From Montifringilla adamsi (taxonomy: Eukaryota > Chordata > Aves > Passeriformes > Passeridae): 64,000 bases of DNA. Positions 1-15,317 of this stretch are shown here, piece after piece. Location: contig JAGGNK010013003.1 in the NCBI GenBank assembly GCA_017590115.1, positions 2,106,523-2,170,522 of the forward strand. Direction: 5' to 3'. Made by a program: the position numbers and the translations under genes. Position 1 is the first letter of the stretch. Every line of letters starts with the position of its first letter. The notes below the pieces were generated by a model, which was not told the origin of the DNA, made no database searches, and saw nothing but the letters and a program-made list of their open reading frames with translations.

Positions 1-3000
1 CCATGAAATCTGCCTGTTCCCACTGCACGCAATCCAAGAGAGGATTAAGGGGATCCCTGGTCAAAGGGCTTTGAAAAGGACAAACCTTGGTATGACACAC
101 CATGGGAGCAGTGCACTGAAAAGAGTCCTGGCCATGGACAAACTATCCACTTGCATGGAAAAGAGACCTTTCCTTCCTGGGGTTGATCTCTAACAGAGAA
201 AAAGAGCTTTTGATTTGTCAGAGAGGGTACAAGAAACTACAAAATAGCAAGGCCCAGCGCCCAAGGATTGTGTATCTGCCTGTTCCATCATGCTGCTTCT
301 CTGCAAAGTAGGACAGCTTTCCATGGCAGCTGAAGAGGGAGATAAGAAAGGATGGATACTCACCATTCCTGTGCTAATGCAGTGCTTGGGCTGACTTCCT
401 GGCCAAGGACATGCTTTCACACAGAAAAGCAGCAATTATGACTGTGAGCAGAGTATTTAGGAAAAAATGGTCTAAATGCTTAAACACAAAACCATGTAGG
501 AATCCATTGATACCACAAGAGTACCAGAACTGCAGAAGAAAACTCTTAACATACCTTATTAAATGTCACTGGTCTACCTGAAACATAGTTCATATTAGTA
601 CTTTCCTCACTAACTTTCAAATATATTGACCTAGAATTAATTTCACTATCGTATTGAGATCATACAGAGTATTCTTCTGCCCTGGTTATAGTTCTTATGG
701 TGAATCGACTATAAATTTATATCTGCTAAATCATTGGCTCTCCAGTCTTGTTCTGACTTTACACTGATCTGACTCGACTTCACTTAAATCACACCAGCAG
801 AAAGTGCTCTTAAATAAGTGCATATAAATAAGAATTGGCATACTTCCACCTCTTTTTTTTTGTAAAGGGGCGAGGTGTGTTCTGGGCTTTAAAAAAAAAA
901 AGTCCTGTATCTCCCACAAGAAGAAAAGCAAGAGCCCCAATTAAAAGAAAGTGTGTATATATATAAAATTTTGTTTTACATGGACTGATACTATTTTTCC
1001 AAATTTATGTCTCTCCACTCCTATTTCCCATCCTGTCCTTCCCCTGGAACTCATGTGTCTCTTTCCAGACAGGACATAGTTGTTTTACTTTACACACTCA
1101 GCCAGCACTGGCTCACTTTCTGAGCTACTGATTCTCTCAGATACTAAAACCTCAATCATATACCTTTTCTTTCTGAGTCAAGATGCAAACTGGAAAAAAA
1201 AAATCCACTATCTCCTCTTGCTTAAGTATGACATTTATTATCAATGTCTGTGTTCAGCCCTTTTCCTATTTTAAAGGCTTAAATAACTACCAGATTTTAT
1301 GCATCCTTAGAGAAAATGGATAATATCAAATAAAAGATGCACTGTCACTTTTATGCCACAGTTTGCTCAGAGTCCATCATGCCAGTAAAATTTCCACATC
1401 CATTTAAAAGCAGATAATTGCTTGTACAAACACCTTTTTACAAAGCAAAATGCAGACTGTGCAGTCAGTCGATACAGGTACAAATCTTGATGGTGCAATT
1501 CATTATGTGCTAAGAGATATAAAGCTCCAAACATTCCCACTTATATGTTTACCTTGGCATCCAAAGCTGAACTTACTTTGCTGTCAGCACCTCAGCTGGA
1601 ACTTAACAGCCCTTTCAAAGCTAAAGGAAAAAAGTATGAACCTCCCAAAAGAAAAAAAAAAAATCTCATTTCCAGCACACTGAATATTCTAAATTTTCTC
1701 TGGAGATTCCTATTCTCTTTACTACCTTGTGAGGAGCTTATTCAGCCTAACTCAAGTGCTGAAGATTTGCTGAATTCCAACAAGTCAGTCAATTAACTTT
1801 AATATGTACAACTTTTCCTCTTACAGATATCTATCCTGTGGTACTTTACTTTTAACCAACTACTTGAACTGATCTGATGATTTTGAAAGAAGATACTAGC
1901 TCTTGCATTGTACCAAAACGTGTTCAAAATGAGTTGTCTGAATTTGTTTCTCATAATGCAATCCACCGCTACTACTAAGGCATGTACCAAAATGCTTGGA
2001 GCATTCAATTCTGCCATCAAAATAGATATGAAATATAGAAAGAGGCACTATAAACAGAGAGGAGAGAGAGACTGGGAGGTTCAGTGAATGCTGTAATAAC
2101 CAGTGGAACCCAGGCAATTCACTACTATTTATTTATTAGTCAGCAAAAGGAAGATCAGTGTTTTCAGCCTGGTTTGCTAATAGAAAACTGTGCATACTAC
2201 AGCTATCAGCAACAAGACAAAAAAGACTTTTGGGCAAGAAGACAAAACCCTGGGATCTATTTAGTTAATAGAGAAAGTTACTTAAGGTCAGGGTTGTTGA
2301 GATTTCAGCTAAAATAAATATTTTAGGATTCAGCTTGCTATGTATAGACAGCTGTGTGGCTCTGACAGAAACCTCAGAGTGTCATTGTAAATACCTGGTG
2401 CACAACAAGAGAACTCTGTGCCATCTCAGTTATCCTGCTTCCAGAGTAAATTTAGCATGCCTCCAATCCAGACTTCTGTTCCAGCACTCAGCCAGACTCA
2501 CAGTCACTGTGCAAACCTCACGAGGCCTCTGCATTTCCAGGCTGCAGCACAAAAGGTTCAGGAGAGATTCCTCCAGAGCAAGACACAGAAACATAAGACA
2601 TACAGGGTAAAGGCATCTTAACCTTCACTGTCCTTTCTATGGCTGGCTGCAGGAACATTGCTGGTCTTCCAAAACACTCATTAGCACAGCTGAGCTTAAA
2701 AAGTCAATTAATACCATGAATCAACCGTATTTTAAATGACTGTGCTGGTATCATCCCAAAATTCCTTTGGCTAAACGTGCTTCTGGCCAACAGAAAAGTT
2801 GCATTGCCTTTTAAACATCAGAAATGTGTATCAGGTTATCATTTAGAGCTAATTGATAGGTAAACTTGAAAAAAAAATCTAATTGCAAGTCAAATAAATT
2901 TTGTCCATTGTATTTTCTCCCCAGCAGACTCATATGGAAAATTCCACAAGAATAGCACATTCACTGAATTGTATCAAGAAAAACATATCAATCTTGCATA

Positions 3001-5213
3001 GCTTGATCCAAATGCTTCAGCCCACAATAGTTTTATTATAGCCAAAATTGCTTTTGGCAATTTGGGTAATGTATTGGCAGTTAAGGATATTTTTATCCTT
3101 TTTTTTTTAAATAAAATTTGACATTTCAGAAATTAAAATGAAGGAGATTGGAGCTGCTAATATCATTCATCATCCTTCATTCCAGCTGTACAAGAGATTT
3201 GCTCCTATTCCTTAGAGTAAGAGGAATATAATATTAAATATTTCCATCTAGGCATATCTATATTTCTCATACAGAAATGTAGAAAGCTAAACAAGATAAT
3301 TTTGAAAATTCTACTGGCTTCCTCTAAAACTACAAACAGACTGCATTTAATATTGATCTAGTTCACTAGCAAGGAGAAACAGCATACACAGTGAATTCAT
3401 GGGGGAAGAAAAATCCATGGAAGGATATAAAAACAACCAATTCAAGAATCAAGCACCATAACCAGTTCTGAGGGCACAGCATTTTCATTTGTCTGGTTCT
3501 TTTCTCTCTTTTCTCTACATTTGCTTCCCTGACTATGGTCGGAGTTGCTGTGCATTTTCCCGCTCCCAGCTTTGTCTTTCTTTTGGAAACTGTTTAATTT
3601 AGTGTGCAATATCACACATACTCATCCATTTATCTTCTTTTAAGCTATTAGATATTCACTGTGACACAGCTGATGTCTAAACAGAGCCAGTGGATCCAGG
3701 TGGGAAGGCAGAACACAGGCAGATCTATTGGACTAAATTAAATCTAAGGGTTCTGCCAAGGAAGGTGCTGCTGATGAGCCACTGTCTTGTGAAAGTCTGT
3801 TCTCTACAAATAGGACCAGTACTCAGTTTCAGCAAGATGGAGAAAGAAAGAAAAACCTCAGAAAGCAGTAGACTTTAGAGTTGCAAGTCCTTGCTCTAGA
3901 CTTCCCTGCCAGACCAAAGGATATGTAGAAGACAGACATATGCTCTCAAAAGTGTGCCTTGCTGGTCAATAATTGGGTCTATGTTAATTGGAACTGTATT
4001 TCCTGAAAAAAAGGGTTTTGAAGTTACAATTACAACTCTCTGTGAACTGAGAGCACATAAGAAAATAAAACTGATCTTGTTACTGCATTATGACCCATCT
4101 TAGAGACATCTCTCAATGTATAACTTAAAACATTTATGGCTTAAAATCAGTTGCATTTTAATTTAGTTTTGTAACTCATCTATCTAAGCAAGTGAAACAC
4201 AAACAGCCCTAAGGACATGTAATTTTCCTTTTCCTTGGAAATAATGAAAGAAAAGTATCTTTTAAAAGCAGCTAAACCCAAAAGTCAGCTAGATCCCTCT
4301 ATTTTTAATAAGAGTGCAATTTCTCTTTCATACTGCTCTCTGAGGATCGTGACTATCAGAAAATGAGCTAAAGGTACTAAACGTTGTTTGAATCTACCCC
4401 AAGGCCCTGAACTAAAGCAAAGTCAATGAGCATGAAAAAATATGGTTGTTGCTTTGTCAGCTCAATGCTGAATGCTCTGAGACACATTTTCAGAAAGCAT
4501 GGTGAAGCTGACAATTGACTTTGCTGGAGGTGAGCTGAGCGTGAACTTTCAATACCTGGCAGTCCTATGCTAATTTAAAAAAAACTGGAGTGCAAGTTTA
4601 TTTACTTTGTAATTACTGCAGGTAAAGAAATGTGCACTTGCAAAGACTGGGCAGCTCTACAATCACACTGTAAGGTCATATCCTGCCTTGGATCAGGCTA
4701 AATTTTTTGAAGTGCACTCAAGACTTAGCAGTGTGAACTGGCATTCAGCAGATTCACTTCCACAAACTATTTGTGTGGCTTTAGTAAATCTTGTTTTCAC
4801 ATTAACTTGACATGGCTGCTATATTGAAAAATTCCACGCATTTTAAGCTGAATATATTTGAGCATTTTGTTTTAAGTCAAACTTAACACAAACACTTTCA
4901 AGTCAATACCTTTGACTTCATTCTACCTAAGCTACTGCTGTACATTAGGAAAGCAGCTATTTCACAAGCCTTCTATCCCATTTGATAACTGAATTTATTA
5001 TTTTTAAAATATCATCCACCATAAACATGCCTATTGCATGAAAAAGAAAATGGGAAATTTTAATCCCTTTAAAAGACTAAAATTCTCCCATGCAGGATTT
5101 TTGCATTACACTGAGCTCTCTAAACATGAAAGCTTGTTTCAATGGAAAATTCTTTTTAGGTCTTATTTAACAAAAAATTTGTAAAACTGCTGGAGAATAG
5201 AACAACTAATTAA

Positions 5214-5252
5214 TCTGGAGTAATTAGTTACTTCTGGAGTTATTAGTACTTT
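5214..5252 (+). repeat. Two-copy ~19-bp imperfect tandem duplication
   Basis: CTGGAGTAATTAGTTACTT is followed directly by CTGGAGTTATTAGTACTTTT. Slippage is the simplest explanation. Confidence 0.7.
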
Positions 5253-8200
5253 TCCCCCCTCTATAAAAATAATAGGATTGAAAATCATGAGAACTTATGT
5301 GGGAACTCTTATGTAAACTAGTACTAAAACTAACATTGATCACCAATTTTAAGCAATAATGAAATTCAACTTTTTAAAAAGTAAATATTCATTGTTCAGA
5401 TGTTACTTTAATGGCAGCCAGAATTTCTAATATTCATTATTTCTGTATAAATTCAGAGTTTTATCAAATCTACTGATTTGTGAGATGTGGCTTCAAGTAG
5501 AGGAAAACAGCAATCCTAAAACAAATTGAAGTTAAGTTTCTCCTTTCCCAAGAAGGATTTGATTTTTACCTCAGCAGATTCATTATTCTGGTCTTGACTA
5601 CCAAACCAAAAGACCCAAACCTTAAAAAACATGGAGACAGAAACGTACATTTCTTGTCATGGATTTCTAGGAGCAGCAAGAACATTCCTCTAAGTTTTCA
5701 AAGGAATGGACTGTGCTACACCTGATAATCTCCTTTTCCTTAGACATCATCTCTACAAGTTACTGCTCAAATAAGATGCCCTCAGCTTCCAGGGCAATTT
5801 TGCTGCCTCCTCTGAGCCAAAGAGATCTGGAGGAGCTTTGACTTGGAAGAAGGATTTCACAATAAAATGGCTATCTAAATAACTTTTATAATCTGGACCT
5901 TAATCCATGTCATTGAGCTCATAAACAAAAAACCAAAAAACACTGGGAGACAAAGGTGCTCCAGGTAACAGATGCAGCAGATCTCCAAGTGTACCCTTAG
6001 GAGCCTGCAGAACCTGTGCTACTTCTTTCCACTCACACCCAGTGAAGTAAAAATAACCTAACTTACAGGAATCTTTGTAGAAAAACTAGGCACACGTTTG
6101 ATTTTTTTTTTTCCACTGAGAGAATTAGAATCTTTGTTGTACATTGGCTAGATCATAAGTGACAACAGGGAAAAAAAAGAAGAATGAGCTTTGCCACATT
6201 AGCCTTTCTGAAACTGATATTGACTGTGCCCATTTATATCAAAACCATGGCTGTCAAAACTCATTACATTTTAAAATATATGTAAGCACAACTTAAGTAT
6301 GCTTATACATAATTTACCTTTTTATAGAAAGGAATTATCTTTATGTTTACTTAAATCAACATAACAAAAAAAAATTAAATATTTCCTTTTACCCTTATAT
6401 CTTGCACAATGTTCTTAAGAATAAGCAGATTGGAACTAGCTGGCATAGAAAGGAAGAGAATTTGGACTGTGACTTTATTTCAAGAATAGGTTCCTCTTAA
6501 TTTACAGGTGTCATCATCCCAAAAACAGTTGTTATAAAATAGTTACAACTAAATCTCACACTCATATCCTTTATTTGTTTTGATTTTTTTTCTTGTAATT
6601 TAAAAGCTGAATTATAACATTTTGCCTAATTAAGAATAATGAGAATAATATTTAGAGGTGTATTATTATCAATTATTTAACTATTTTAAAATATTTTTAT
6701 AATCATCATGGATCAAAAGGCACAATTTCTTGACACTGCTTATTCTTGGATACTTCTAGGCAGACAGGAGTCAAGGAAGGAGGACTAAAATAGACATTTC
6801 AGATTGTTTTCAGAAATCACAAATGGATGAATACAAAAGTTGATCCCTGCTCTATGATCAGCCTCCACTGACTTTGATGGGTGTATTCTTGCAGGAGTAG
6901 AAAAGCATAGCTTTAGTACATGGAATTGTTTCTAACATTGAGAGAATCTCTTCAATGCTCTTGTGCCATTTATCATCTCTTTAGGATGTGCTCAGCATCA
7001 GCAAGTGACAATTTTTTATTTCACAAAACAAGTAAGCTTCTTGACAGAAGCGCCTGCTTGCACTTTCTTAAGGTGTGCTCTATATCTTGATTTATGCATT
7101 TTTAGGGAATCAAGAATCCGTGTTGCTGACTTTCAGAGGTAGTGCTGCTCTTATTCACAGCCAATTAGCTCGTCAGCTGGGTTCCTAAGTGTCTTGTATC
7201 ATGCCAGTGACGGTGGCAGCTGTCTCCTGCTAGCTGGAGATGTGAGAATGCTTCTTCCCTCCAGAGCAAACGGTGTGGTCCTTTCCTCCCATGAGACAGC
7301 AGACTTGTTTTCAAGCTGCTGAAACGTTACACAGCAAAAACTGCAGTGACAGTTCGAAGTATACCAGCAACCAAAACAAAAATTCAGCAGGCCATTTTCT
7401 CCAATATTCAACAATTGTGTTAAGTTTTGGTAAAACTGTAACTCCTTAGATGGCAGCGAGCATGATTGGTATTTTTCACTTCTGATTCAATTTCCACAAG
7501 TCATATATAAACAGTGCATGGCATGTAAGTGAAAGATGGAATTGTTGACTTACCTATTTGAGCTTGCTTTTCCAGACAGATTTTACTACTAGTGAGAAAT
7601 GCCTTAACGTGCTGAGACAGAGAGGAACTTTTAACTAATGAAATTTTATTTCTACATACATGCACTTCACTCCCTGGAGGAAAATCTCACAGAATATAAA
7701 ATGAATGAGAAATAATACCAAAGAATTAGCATAAGCTACATGAATCACAGCTCCCTTTTTCCTTTAATTGATTTTTCTCATTCCATGTCTTGGTCTTCAT
7801 CTTGTGTCTTGTTGCTTCAAGACTGCCTAGACAAATAACTGCTGAAGAATTCCTTGCACACCTCCCAAAGGGGACTGCATCTCAGAAAGCCAACTTTATC
7901 TTGATGTCTCAGCTCAACAGAGCAACATCTCCTTTGAAGTGACTTGTCTGATGGATTGAGGCCTAGAAATCAGCTGGAAGGGAGCATAAGTTAACCTCTT
8001 GACACGTCACCCAAAAAAGTAATGTGCTTGGATGGAAATTTCAACAGCTACCTGAATATAATTCATTAAAGTTATTGTCAAGAAGAGATAATAAGGGAGC
8101 AGTTATGTGGTTCCAGTAATAAGCTACTGAGTGCTTAAAATGTTATGATAGATGTTTCATGCATTTTAATAGACATAAATGCAAAATGTGCTAGATACAG

Positions 8201-9393
8201 AGTAAGTGATTTTAATACAAGTAACTGCTCATCAGTGACATGCACTGGGTAGATGTTTTTAATGTTATCACTTCTTCAAAAAAAGCACACTGAAAAATGA
8301 ATTACTGTTCTCATAACATTAATGAAGAATAATGTTGTAGCTGAGGGCTTGCTAGGCTCCTTCATCAAGACTGAACTTATGAAACGATGCCTTGCTGCAG
8401 AGGAGTGAAGCAAGGATAAATGAGGCACCTTTCTGAAACAGCCAGGGAGCCATTAGTAAAACTATTGCATACTTACACAAAGGGTTTTGCAGATGCAGTA
8501 AAGGAGGGGCCATCAAAATGCCACAGAAAACTCAAAAACCAGATTCTGTGAACTTCTATTTAGGCAAATAGGTGGACAACTCAATTTCTGTGCTACATAT
8601 GAAAGGGACAAAAGCTCTATGCCCATGTGCTGTTCTCTACTCTCTATAATCAGATTTCACTGATCTTAGTGCTGAAAGAGTAAGATAATTCCTTACCAGG
8701 GATTTATTCCAGACTTCCAGCAGAACAAATATAGAAATGTATCAAAATAATTTTGATTTATGCAAAATTTTGGTTTGCCACCCTTGTCATTTTTTGCTTT
8801 CTTTCTTTGATTGAAGAAGAGGGAGCCAAACATTCCCTAAGCAGCTTGGCTCTCCTCATCACACAAAGCTGAGAAATAGGATCAGGTCTGACTCTCACTG
8901 AAATTAGTTGCACTTTTTTTGATCATTTAGAAGTAGTATCTATTAATATGAGAGGGACAGACAGAAACTTGGCAATTCCCCTCAACATATGCCAGACCTG
9001 CTGCAATGCTCACTGGCTGTGCCAGGCAGAACCAGACACTCCATTCCAATTTCACTCTCTTTGACTCTGTGTTTCCCTTTTCTCTTATTTCCTACCAAAA
9101 TGCATGTCCATCCTATTAAAAAAAAACCACAAACACTTATTCTATGAGTTCCTTACGAGTGTATATTAGGACAGAATGACAGCTGTGAGCATGTGTTGTG
9201 CTGATCAGAAAAGCAGTATCCACCTGCAGAGAGATGGCAATTTGGCTGGTTTTCCTTGAAAAGTTCTTGAGATAACACAGCACCACTGAATTACTACAGC
9301 TTTGTTTTTGTAAAAAGACCTATTCACTTACTTAATGGATTTAAGTGCTTTCTGAACAAAACTATTATTGATTTTAGTATCTTTTAACACTGA

Positions 9394-9421
9394 TTTTTTT
9401 TTTTTTTTGGAAAAAAAAAAA
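9394..9421 (+). repeat. T15-GG-A11 inverted homopolymers
   Basis: A run of 15 T, two G, then 11 A. It can fold as a perfect short hairpin in DNA or RNA. Confidence 0.85.
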
Positions 9422-9805
9422 CAACTAATTTCCATTCCCTGAAAATGTCTTTAGACTGTAGTGCTACAATAGAAAGACTGGAGTGTTTCTCCATAGAATG
9501 TTAATTTATGAGCACTTCTAAACGTTTTCTGCTCATATTAATAAATATTCCTCTCAAGAGCATTATATCTTAGAAACAGAGAGTCCTAAGAAGCAAAGCC
9601 AGAAATAGGAAATAAAGGTGTTTTGAAATGCAGTCTGATAGTATTTTTAATCTGTGTATAAATTTAGAAACATCATCAACTCACCAATGTTGAGTTACTG
9701 TAATTTTTTCTTAATACTAAATTTCTACTAATTTCTTAACAATGAATTTCTTTTTCAAGGAGCTACAGACCAAAATTTCTGGCCAGAAAGCTCGTATTAC
9801 TAAGT

Positions 9806-9835
9806 AAAAAAAAAAAGAAAAAAAAAAAAAAAAAA
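9806..9835 (+). repeat. Poly-A run (one G interruption)
   Basis: About 30 nt of A with one G. No target-site duplication or element body could be defined nearby. Confidence 0.85.
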
Positions 9836-12800
9836 TATTCACAATGCCTAGTGAATATAAAAGAGCCATCTTAATTAATGGCTTACCCTAATTTGACTTG
9901 ATTTGTCAGTTAATCAAGAAGGTTTTTTGAGAAATTGTTGAAATATGGGCTTGTGTAATCTGCTGCCATCTGTGTCTTAACACTCTAATTTTCATGCAAT
10001 CTGATTATAAAGTTTAGAATGACTGTATACAACCCAGTTGATGATAGATTTATATATTTTTTTCAGCCTAATGTTTCTCCGAGTCTGTGATTACTTTCAC
10101 TAGCAATTTCCTGTTGCTCTCAATACAGGGCATAAACTAGTGATGAAATAATTAGGGAAAGAAGTTGCAAATGAAGCTGGGAAATGGCACATAAGACCAG
10201 CTAGTTCAGCACTGTACTTTCAAGAGCAGCACAGAAAAGCAGAACTGCTCTGTAGCAATTACTACTCTAATACAGTCCCAGCTTCCAGTAATGGACATGT
10301 TTGGGACTTTCGGAGCTGCAGAAACAGCCTTATCTCAGAAAGTCCTTGATGTATTTCCATTTCATTTAAAAAAATTTTAAAAAATTTTCTCAGGTTTTTT
10401 TTTTTTTTCCCTAGCATGCCTAGCTGCCCTATGTAGGAAAGCTAATCTGTATTTGTAATCCCCCCTGCTGCAGTGACCTGTGTTTTCCCCATTTAAGTCA
10501 ATCATGAGGAAGAGGAACTGAACACACATGGAGCATTCAGGAAGGGGGTAAACCATGACTGCACAATAGCACAATGCCACTTTCTCTTCTGGTCTTACCT
10601 CCTCTCCCCACAGCTACTCCCATCCACTGGGATTTCTGGTCACTTCTGAGCACTGAACTGTTTTACAAGAGATATTTACCATGGCTGCACAATTTCCTCA
10701 GCTCAGTGCTACCACACTCCATTGCTGTGCTGGCATAATTAAGGTGACTTTTTTCCACCATAAATTACTTTTGTGTATTGCTGTTTAATTCCACCTATCA
10801 CTTAACCAGTCATTCAGCATTTTGGAGCCCCTCAGAAAATCCTCAAGCGCAGCATTTCATTTGATTTTCTTAAATAATCCCGTTGCATTTGCAAATAATA
10901 TCATCTCAGTGTTCATCTTCAATCACTCATGAATGTGACAGCAGAGATTCCTGTGAGAACAGGTGGGAGCAGAGCTTTACTCTGGAATGACTGCCATGGC
11001 AGCCCAGTTCACTAATATGAAGGACATTACATTAGCTTTTATATATATCCTTTTCCAAAAGAAAATATTATTCAGTTCCTTTGCTATTACTGATTAGAAC
11101 AGGATTCCTTATTATCCCTGCAAGATTTGATTGTAACACCCACTTTCTGTCATGGAAAAAAATTGTGAGGATAATTTAAATCACCAGTCCTGAAATGTGA
11201 TTAAGTCATCTTGCTTCTCAAAAGCTAAAGGAAGAAAACATGAAAGTAAAATAAGGGAAACTTAGAACCTGCTATACATGAAAAACTTACTTTCAAGTGC
11301 TTCTTCCCATTAAAATATTTAAAAGGCCTAGTCTACTTCTTCTGAAAAGTCCTTTTATGAAAGATTTGCTAGGACCAGTATGAGCTAGACACACAAAGCT
11401 CCCTTGCATATAAATCAGGATTTATTAATTCAAGACAGTCTCTTCTTACAGATCCAGCACATCCTGGAGGCTGCTTTGTCCCTGCTGGTAACATGAGAGG
11501 CGACATGCTTGCAGCAATCTCTGCTTTCCTACCCTCCAAGAGCCCTCTTGTCATGTTTAGTGGTTCAGAGGATCTCGTGCTCTCTGCTCCCCTTTCAGAG
11601 CTCATTCTGAAGGATCAGAAGGAACAACCTCAGGCCACTTCAGGCTGTTCCCTTGGGCTTTGCTTGTGAAACTTGGGCAGCATTCCAGAGCTCAGAGCCC
11701 ATTGACACAAAACCCGGACTCAGATAGCCCCACATACCCACCAAACTGACAGCTATCTACATCTGGCATGGCAAAAATTGAAGTATACTGAAATATCACA
11801 AACGGAAAGTCTATTACTTCTCAGCAATCTTAAAGGAGTTTCTGAAAACATTCAAGTGGGAATGCTGCAAAAGTCTTTACCTGAATGTTAAACTAAAGAG
11901 TTTTCACCACCAATTAGGGCAACTAATTTTCAAATTTACATAAATAGCCTTTTGTTTAAGCTTTTACTATTGCCATTGCAGAGCACACCCCTGTGCCTTG
12001 AGAAAGCCACAGTTATATTAATATTGTATGTTTGATTAGTGAGGACCCTGTTAAACCAGCTTTATCTTTAAAGTACCATGAGTAGAATGTGTGACTTAAA
12101 AAGACAAAAATAAGATGGATGAAAAGGGTGAAAAGACAGGAAAGAAGCATACACACAAAAAAGGAAAGCATCCATTTTCTAGTAAGAGAACTTGAAATAA
12201 TATTTTACTGACAGCCTGCCAGGAGACTAATGGCAATTTGCTCCTCTGTTATCTAAGGAAGAACAAACACAGATGAAATTTTACAAGGAACAAGTAGAAT
12301 GCAGGCACAGAAATAAACTTTATTGCTGTCCTTCACATAGGCTGAAAGCACTGATAGAGCAAAGTCCTCAGACCCCAGCAGCCAACCCTGAAAGCTTTGT
12401 CAGGGAGAAAGTAAAAATCATAGATCCTTAAATGCTCAGCCAGGATATATAAAGCCTTTATTTTCACTTTAATGAAAGTATGAACTTTTTTTTGTTGTTC
12501 ATGTGATTGTCTCCCATGCCCCAGCTAAGCAGATTCAGGCAGGAACCTTACCAGTAGCTTTGAAAAATTAGATGTGCAAGATTCTTTTTAAGATTTCTTC
12601 ATAATAAGCTAGTTGATTCAAGTTTTCTTATTCTTTTTATTAGTTCAAGATTTCTTAATAACTACAACTGGATAAGGAGGGGGTAGAAATGGAAGCTTTT
12701 TAGATAACTTGAGCATTTCCCTGCAAAACTCCTGTGCTAACTAAAACAGGCTTGAGATGAGAAATCAGTATATCACAAGACTGATTTTCTCAGTCACTCA

Positions 12801-15262
12801 CTAAGTGAGAGAACTCATTTTTGGAAGCCCAATGTACTTTCATTGTTTCCTTCTCAGAGCACTGCCTCAAGCCAAACTATATCTACGTGAAATTTCCCAA
12901 AAAGCCACAAAATAACATGGATTTCAGACCTTTATTATCTTATGTGAATGGCCCAAAAGCACAACATCCCCTTAGCTGGCATCTCCTAATACATATCTCC
13001 TCTTTGTGAAGCTCAATGGCTTTTCCTCATGACGAAACTCCCTAAAATTTCCTAGGTTCCACATCCAACTTGTTTGATAAACCTAATTCAGAAGAGAATA
13101 ATTGTGATGTGCATAACTGAAGGTGCACGTTAACTCAGAACCATTTCCCATCATTTCCCTTCAGTTGTCTGAAATATCACTTCCTTAATTGCTACAAATC
13201 AAGCATTCCACATCTTAAGAAGTATGTTTCTGCCTTTCTGCACATAACATGTACTTTTCCAGGATGTTGTTGCTTAGATGTAGGCCAGATGAATTCATTT
13301 TGGGATAGCATAAATCTGTGTTGCTGAAAAAAGCAATGCACTCTTTCTACTAGAGGTTGCTTTTCTACTGTCCCTGCAACATCCTGCCTCCCCCTCTTCC
13401 TGTTTTACTCTACAACAGGTGTCAGAAAGTTGCAGCAAGTCAAAATTAGCAATTTTTTTAGTGGATCGCTTTAGTCAAATTCATCACATAGACACTTGAA
13501 CCTTTTGTGCTGGCAGCAAAGCAATGGACCATGTAAGAGCAGGACCAGCAGACAGGGAGACAGAAGAACACAGTTTTTAAAGCAAATGAGAGGGGTTTTT
13601 TTTTAGAGGCAGACAAAATTCTGCAACACAAAAACCAAAGAATGGTATGCAAACTTTTGAAAAATGACCAGAAGTGGCCCTGCTGGTTCACTTTACTCTC
13701 ATACCATTCAAGAAACAGCCACTACTTTTCTCCAGAGCAGGTGAGCAAGCAGACTGCAGGAAGAGGTGAACGGCTTTGCAGTCACTGCCCCAGTGAGCCA
13801 ATTAATGTGTTGGGTTCACAGGGTATAACCTGTGCAGCGCCACTTCCTGCCACTCTATATTTATCAGAGAAAGAGAAATTAGAGGCATCTCTCATAACTG
13901 GCTTCTGTGGCTGTACAGAAGAAATTATGTGCTATCCCTTAATGACTTCATCCCTCCTGATTGTTTTTATACAGGCAGGCTCTTTGGCTTCCAAACCTGA
14001 ACTTTCTTCCCAAGCTGAGATGCTTTCAACCTTTGTTCCAAACATAGTGCCTGGAACAAGACAGGATGGTCTTAGTGCAGCTTCTGGACTGAGTACTGAG
14101 GACTGCAGTGAGAGTCTCTGAGTAAAGCAGCAGTTTTCCCATTTTTGCCACGCTGTCTATTGGCAACTAGGAGCTTGTAATCAGAATTTGACTGAATAGG
14201 ACCAGGTATGTTTTCAGATTTGTTGCATAGCAGCAAATTCTGTTTTTCAGGAAATTCTATGAAAAGGGACCTTTAAACTCTTATTGCTGAATGAGAAGGA
14301 ATCCAATGACTTCCTGTTCTCAATCTGCAAAGTATAGGCAAAGTTTTAAAGGAATTATTTATAATTATTTCAAACTTTGCGCTGCAAACAGAGGGAAGTT
14401 CCTGACTGAACTTGCAGAGAAAGTACCCTGCTGATTTGCCGCATGTCCTCCATGGTAAAACTCTTTTACATACTTTTGCCAGGCTGTCAGCCACACTTAA
14501 TGAGGGAAAGATCAAAACTCATGCAATTCATAAGCACTCTGTAAGAAAACAGGCCAAGTACAAAATCTTACATTTTGGGTGGAGCTACAAAATTGAATAG
14601 CTTTAATGATTTTCTGCTGCAAACAACAGCTAAAGAGAGAGCAAGTAATATATTCTAACAATTCTTTTCCCCATAGTAGGAAGCTAATACATGGAAAAGT
14701 ATTAATGATTTGCTTATCACAGAAGATTTAGGACTATCCATAAGAGCACAGCTGAAGATTTTTGATTTTGCAATAAAATGCAGTTTTACAAGCAGTATTT
14801 TTCAAAAGGACGTATAGTCTTTATGTAAGATTTTCTGCTGCTTAAAATTCATGCGCACATCAAGAATACAATGTAATTGAACACCATTGCTGGTTCTTTA
14901 ATAGATACAATTCTCTTCTTATTTACCAATAATCTGACAAAGCTCCTCGTCATACCCTGGATTTGTAGGATACTTTGACAAGAAAGAAATGCTTCAGTAA
15001 CAGATGTTTCCAAATAGAATAACTTAATCATCTTTAATGTGCACGTCTGCGGAATAGGAAAATTTTAAAAGGATGAGCACACAAAAGAAGGAAAAAAGAT
15101 TAAGGGCTATAGAGAAGAATAGAGAATTAAAATGGCATGAGAAAATAAAATGAAAGAACAATAAATTATATGGAGAATGAGTGAATAACTAGATAGACAC
15201 AAGTACGAGGGGTGCATGTAAATACAACCACTGAAGGGGAACTTTGCTGGAAGAGCAAACAG

Positions 15263-15317
15263 AAAACCTTCTAAACCCAGGAAAATCTTCCTAACCCAGG
15301 AAAACCTTCCTAATTTA
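15263..15317 (+). repeat. Three-copy 19-bp tandem repeat
   Basis: Copies are AAAACCTTCTAAACCCAGG, then AAAATCTTCCTAACCCAGG, then a partial AAAACCTTCCTAATTTA. The first two differ at three positions. It is a minisatellite-like local duplication in the intron. Confidence 0.85.

Noticed and set aside
13642..14121. 159-codon plus-strand open frame
   Set aside because: No recognisable domain, no splice-site context, composition like intron. Length is within what chance gives in 64 kb.
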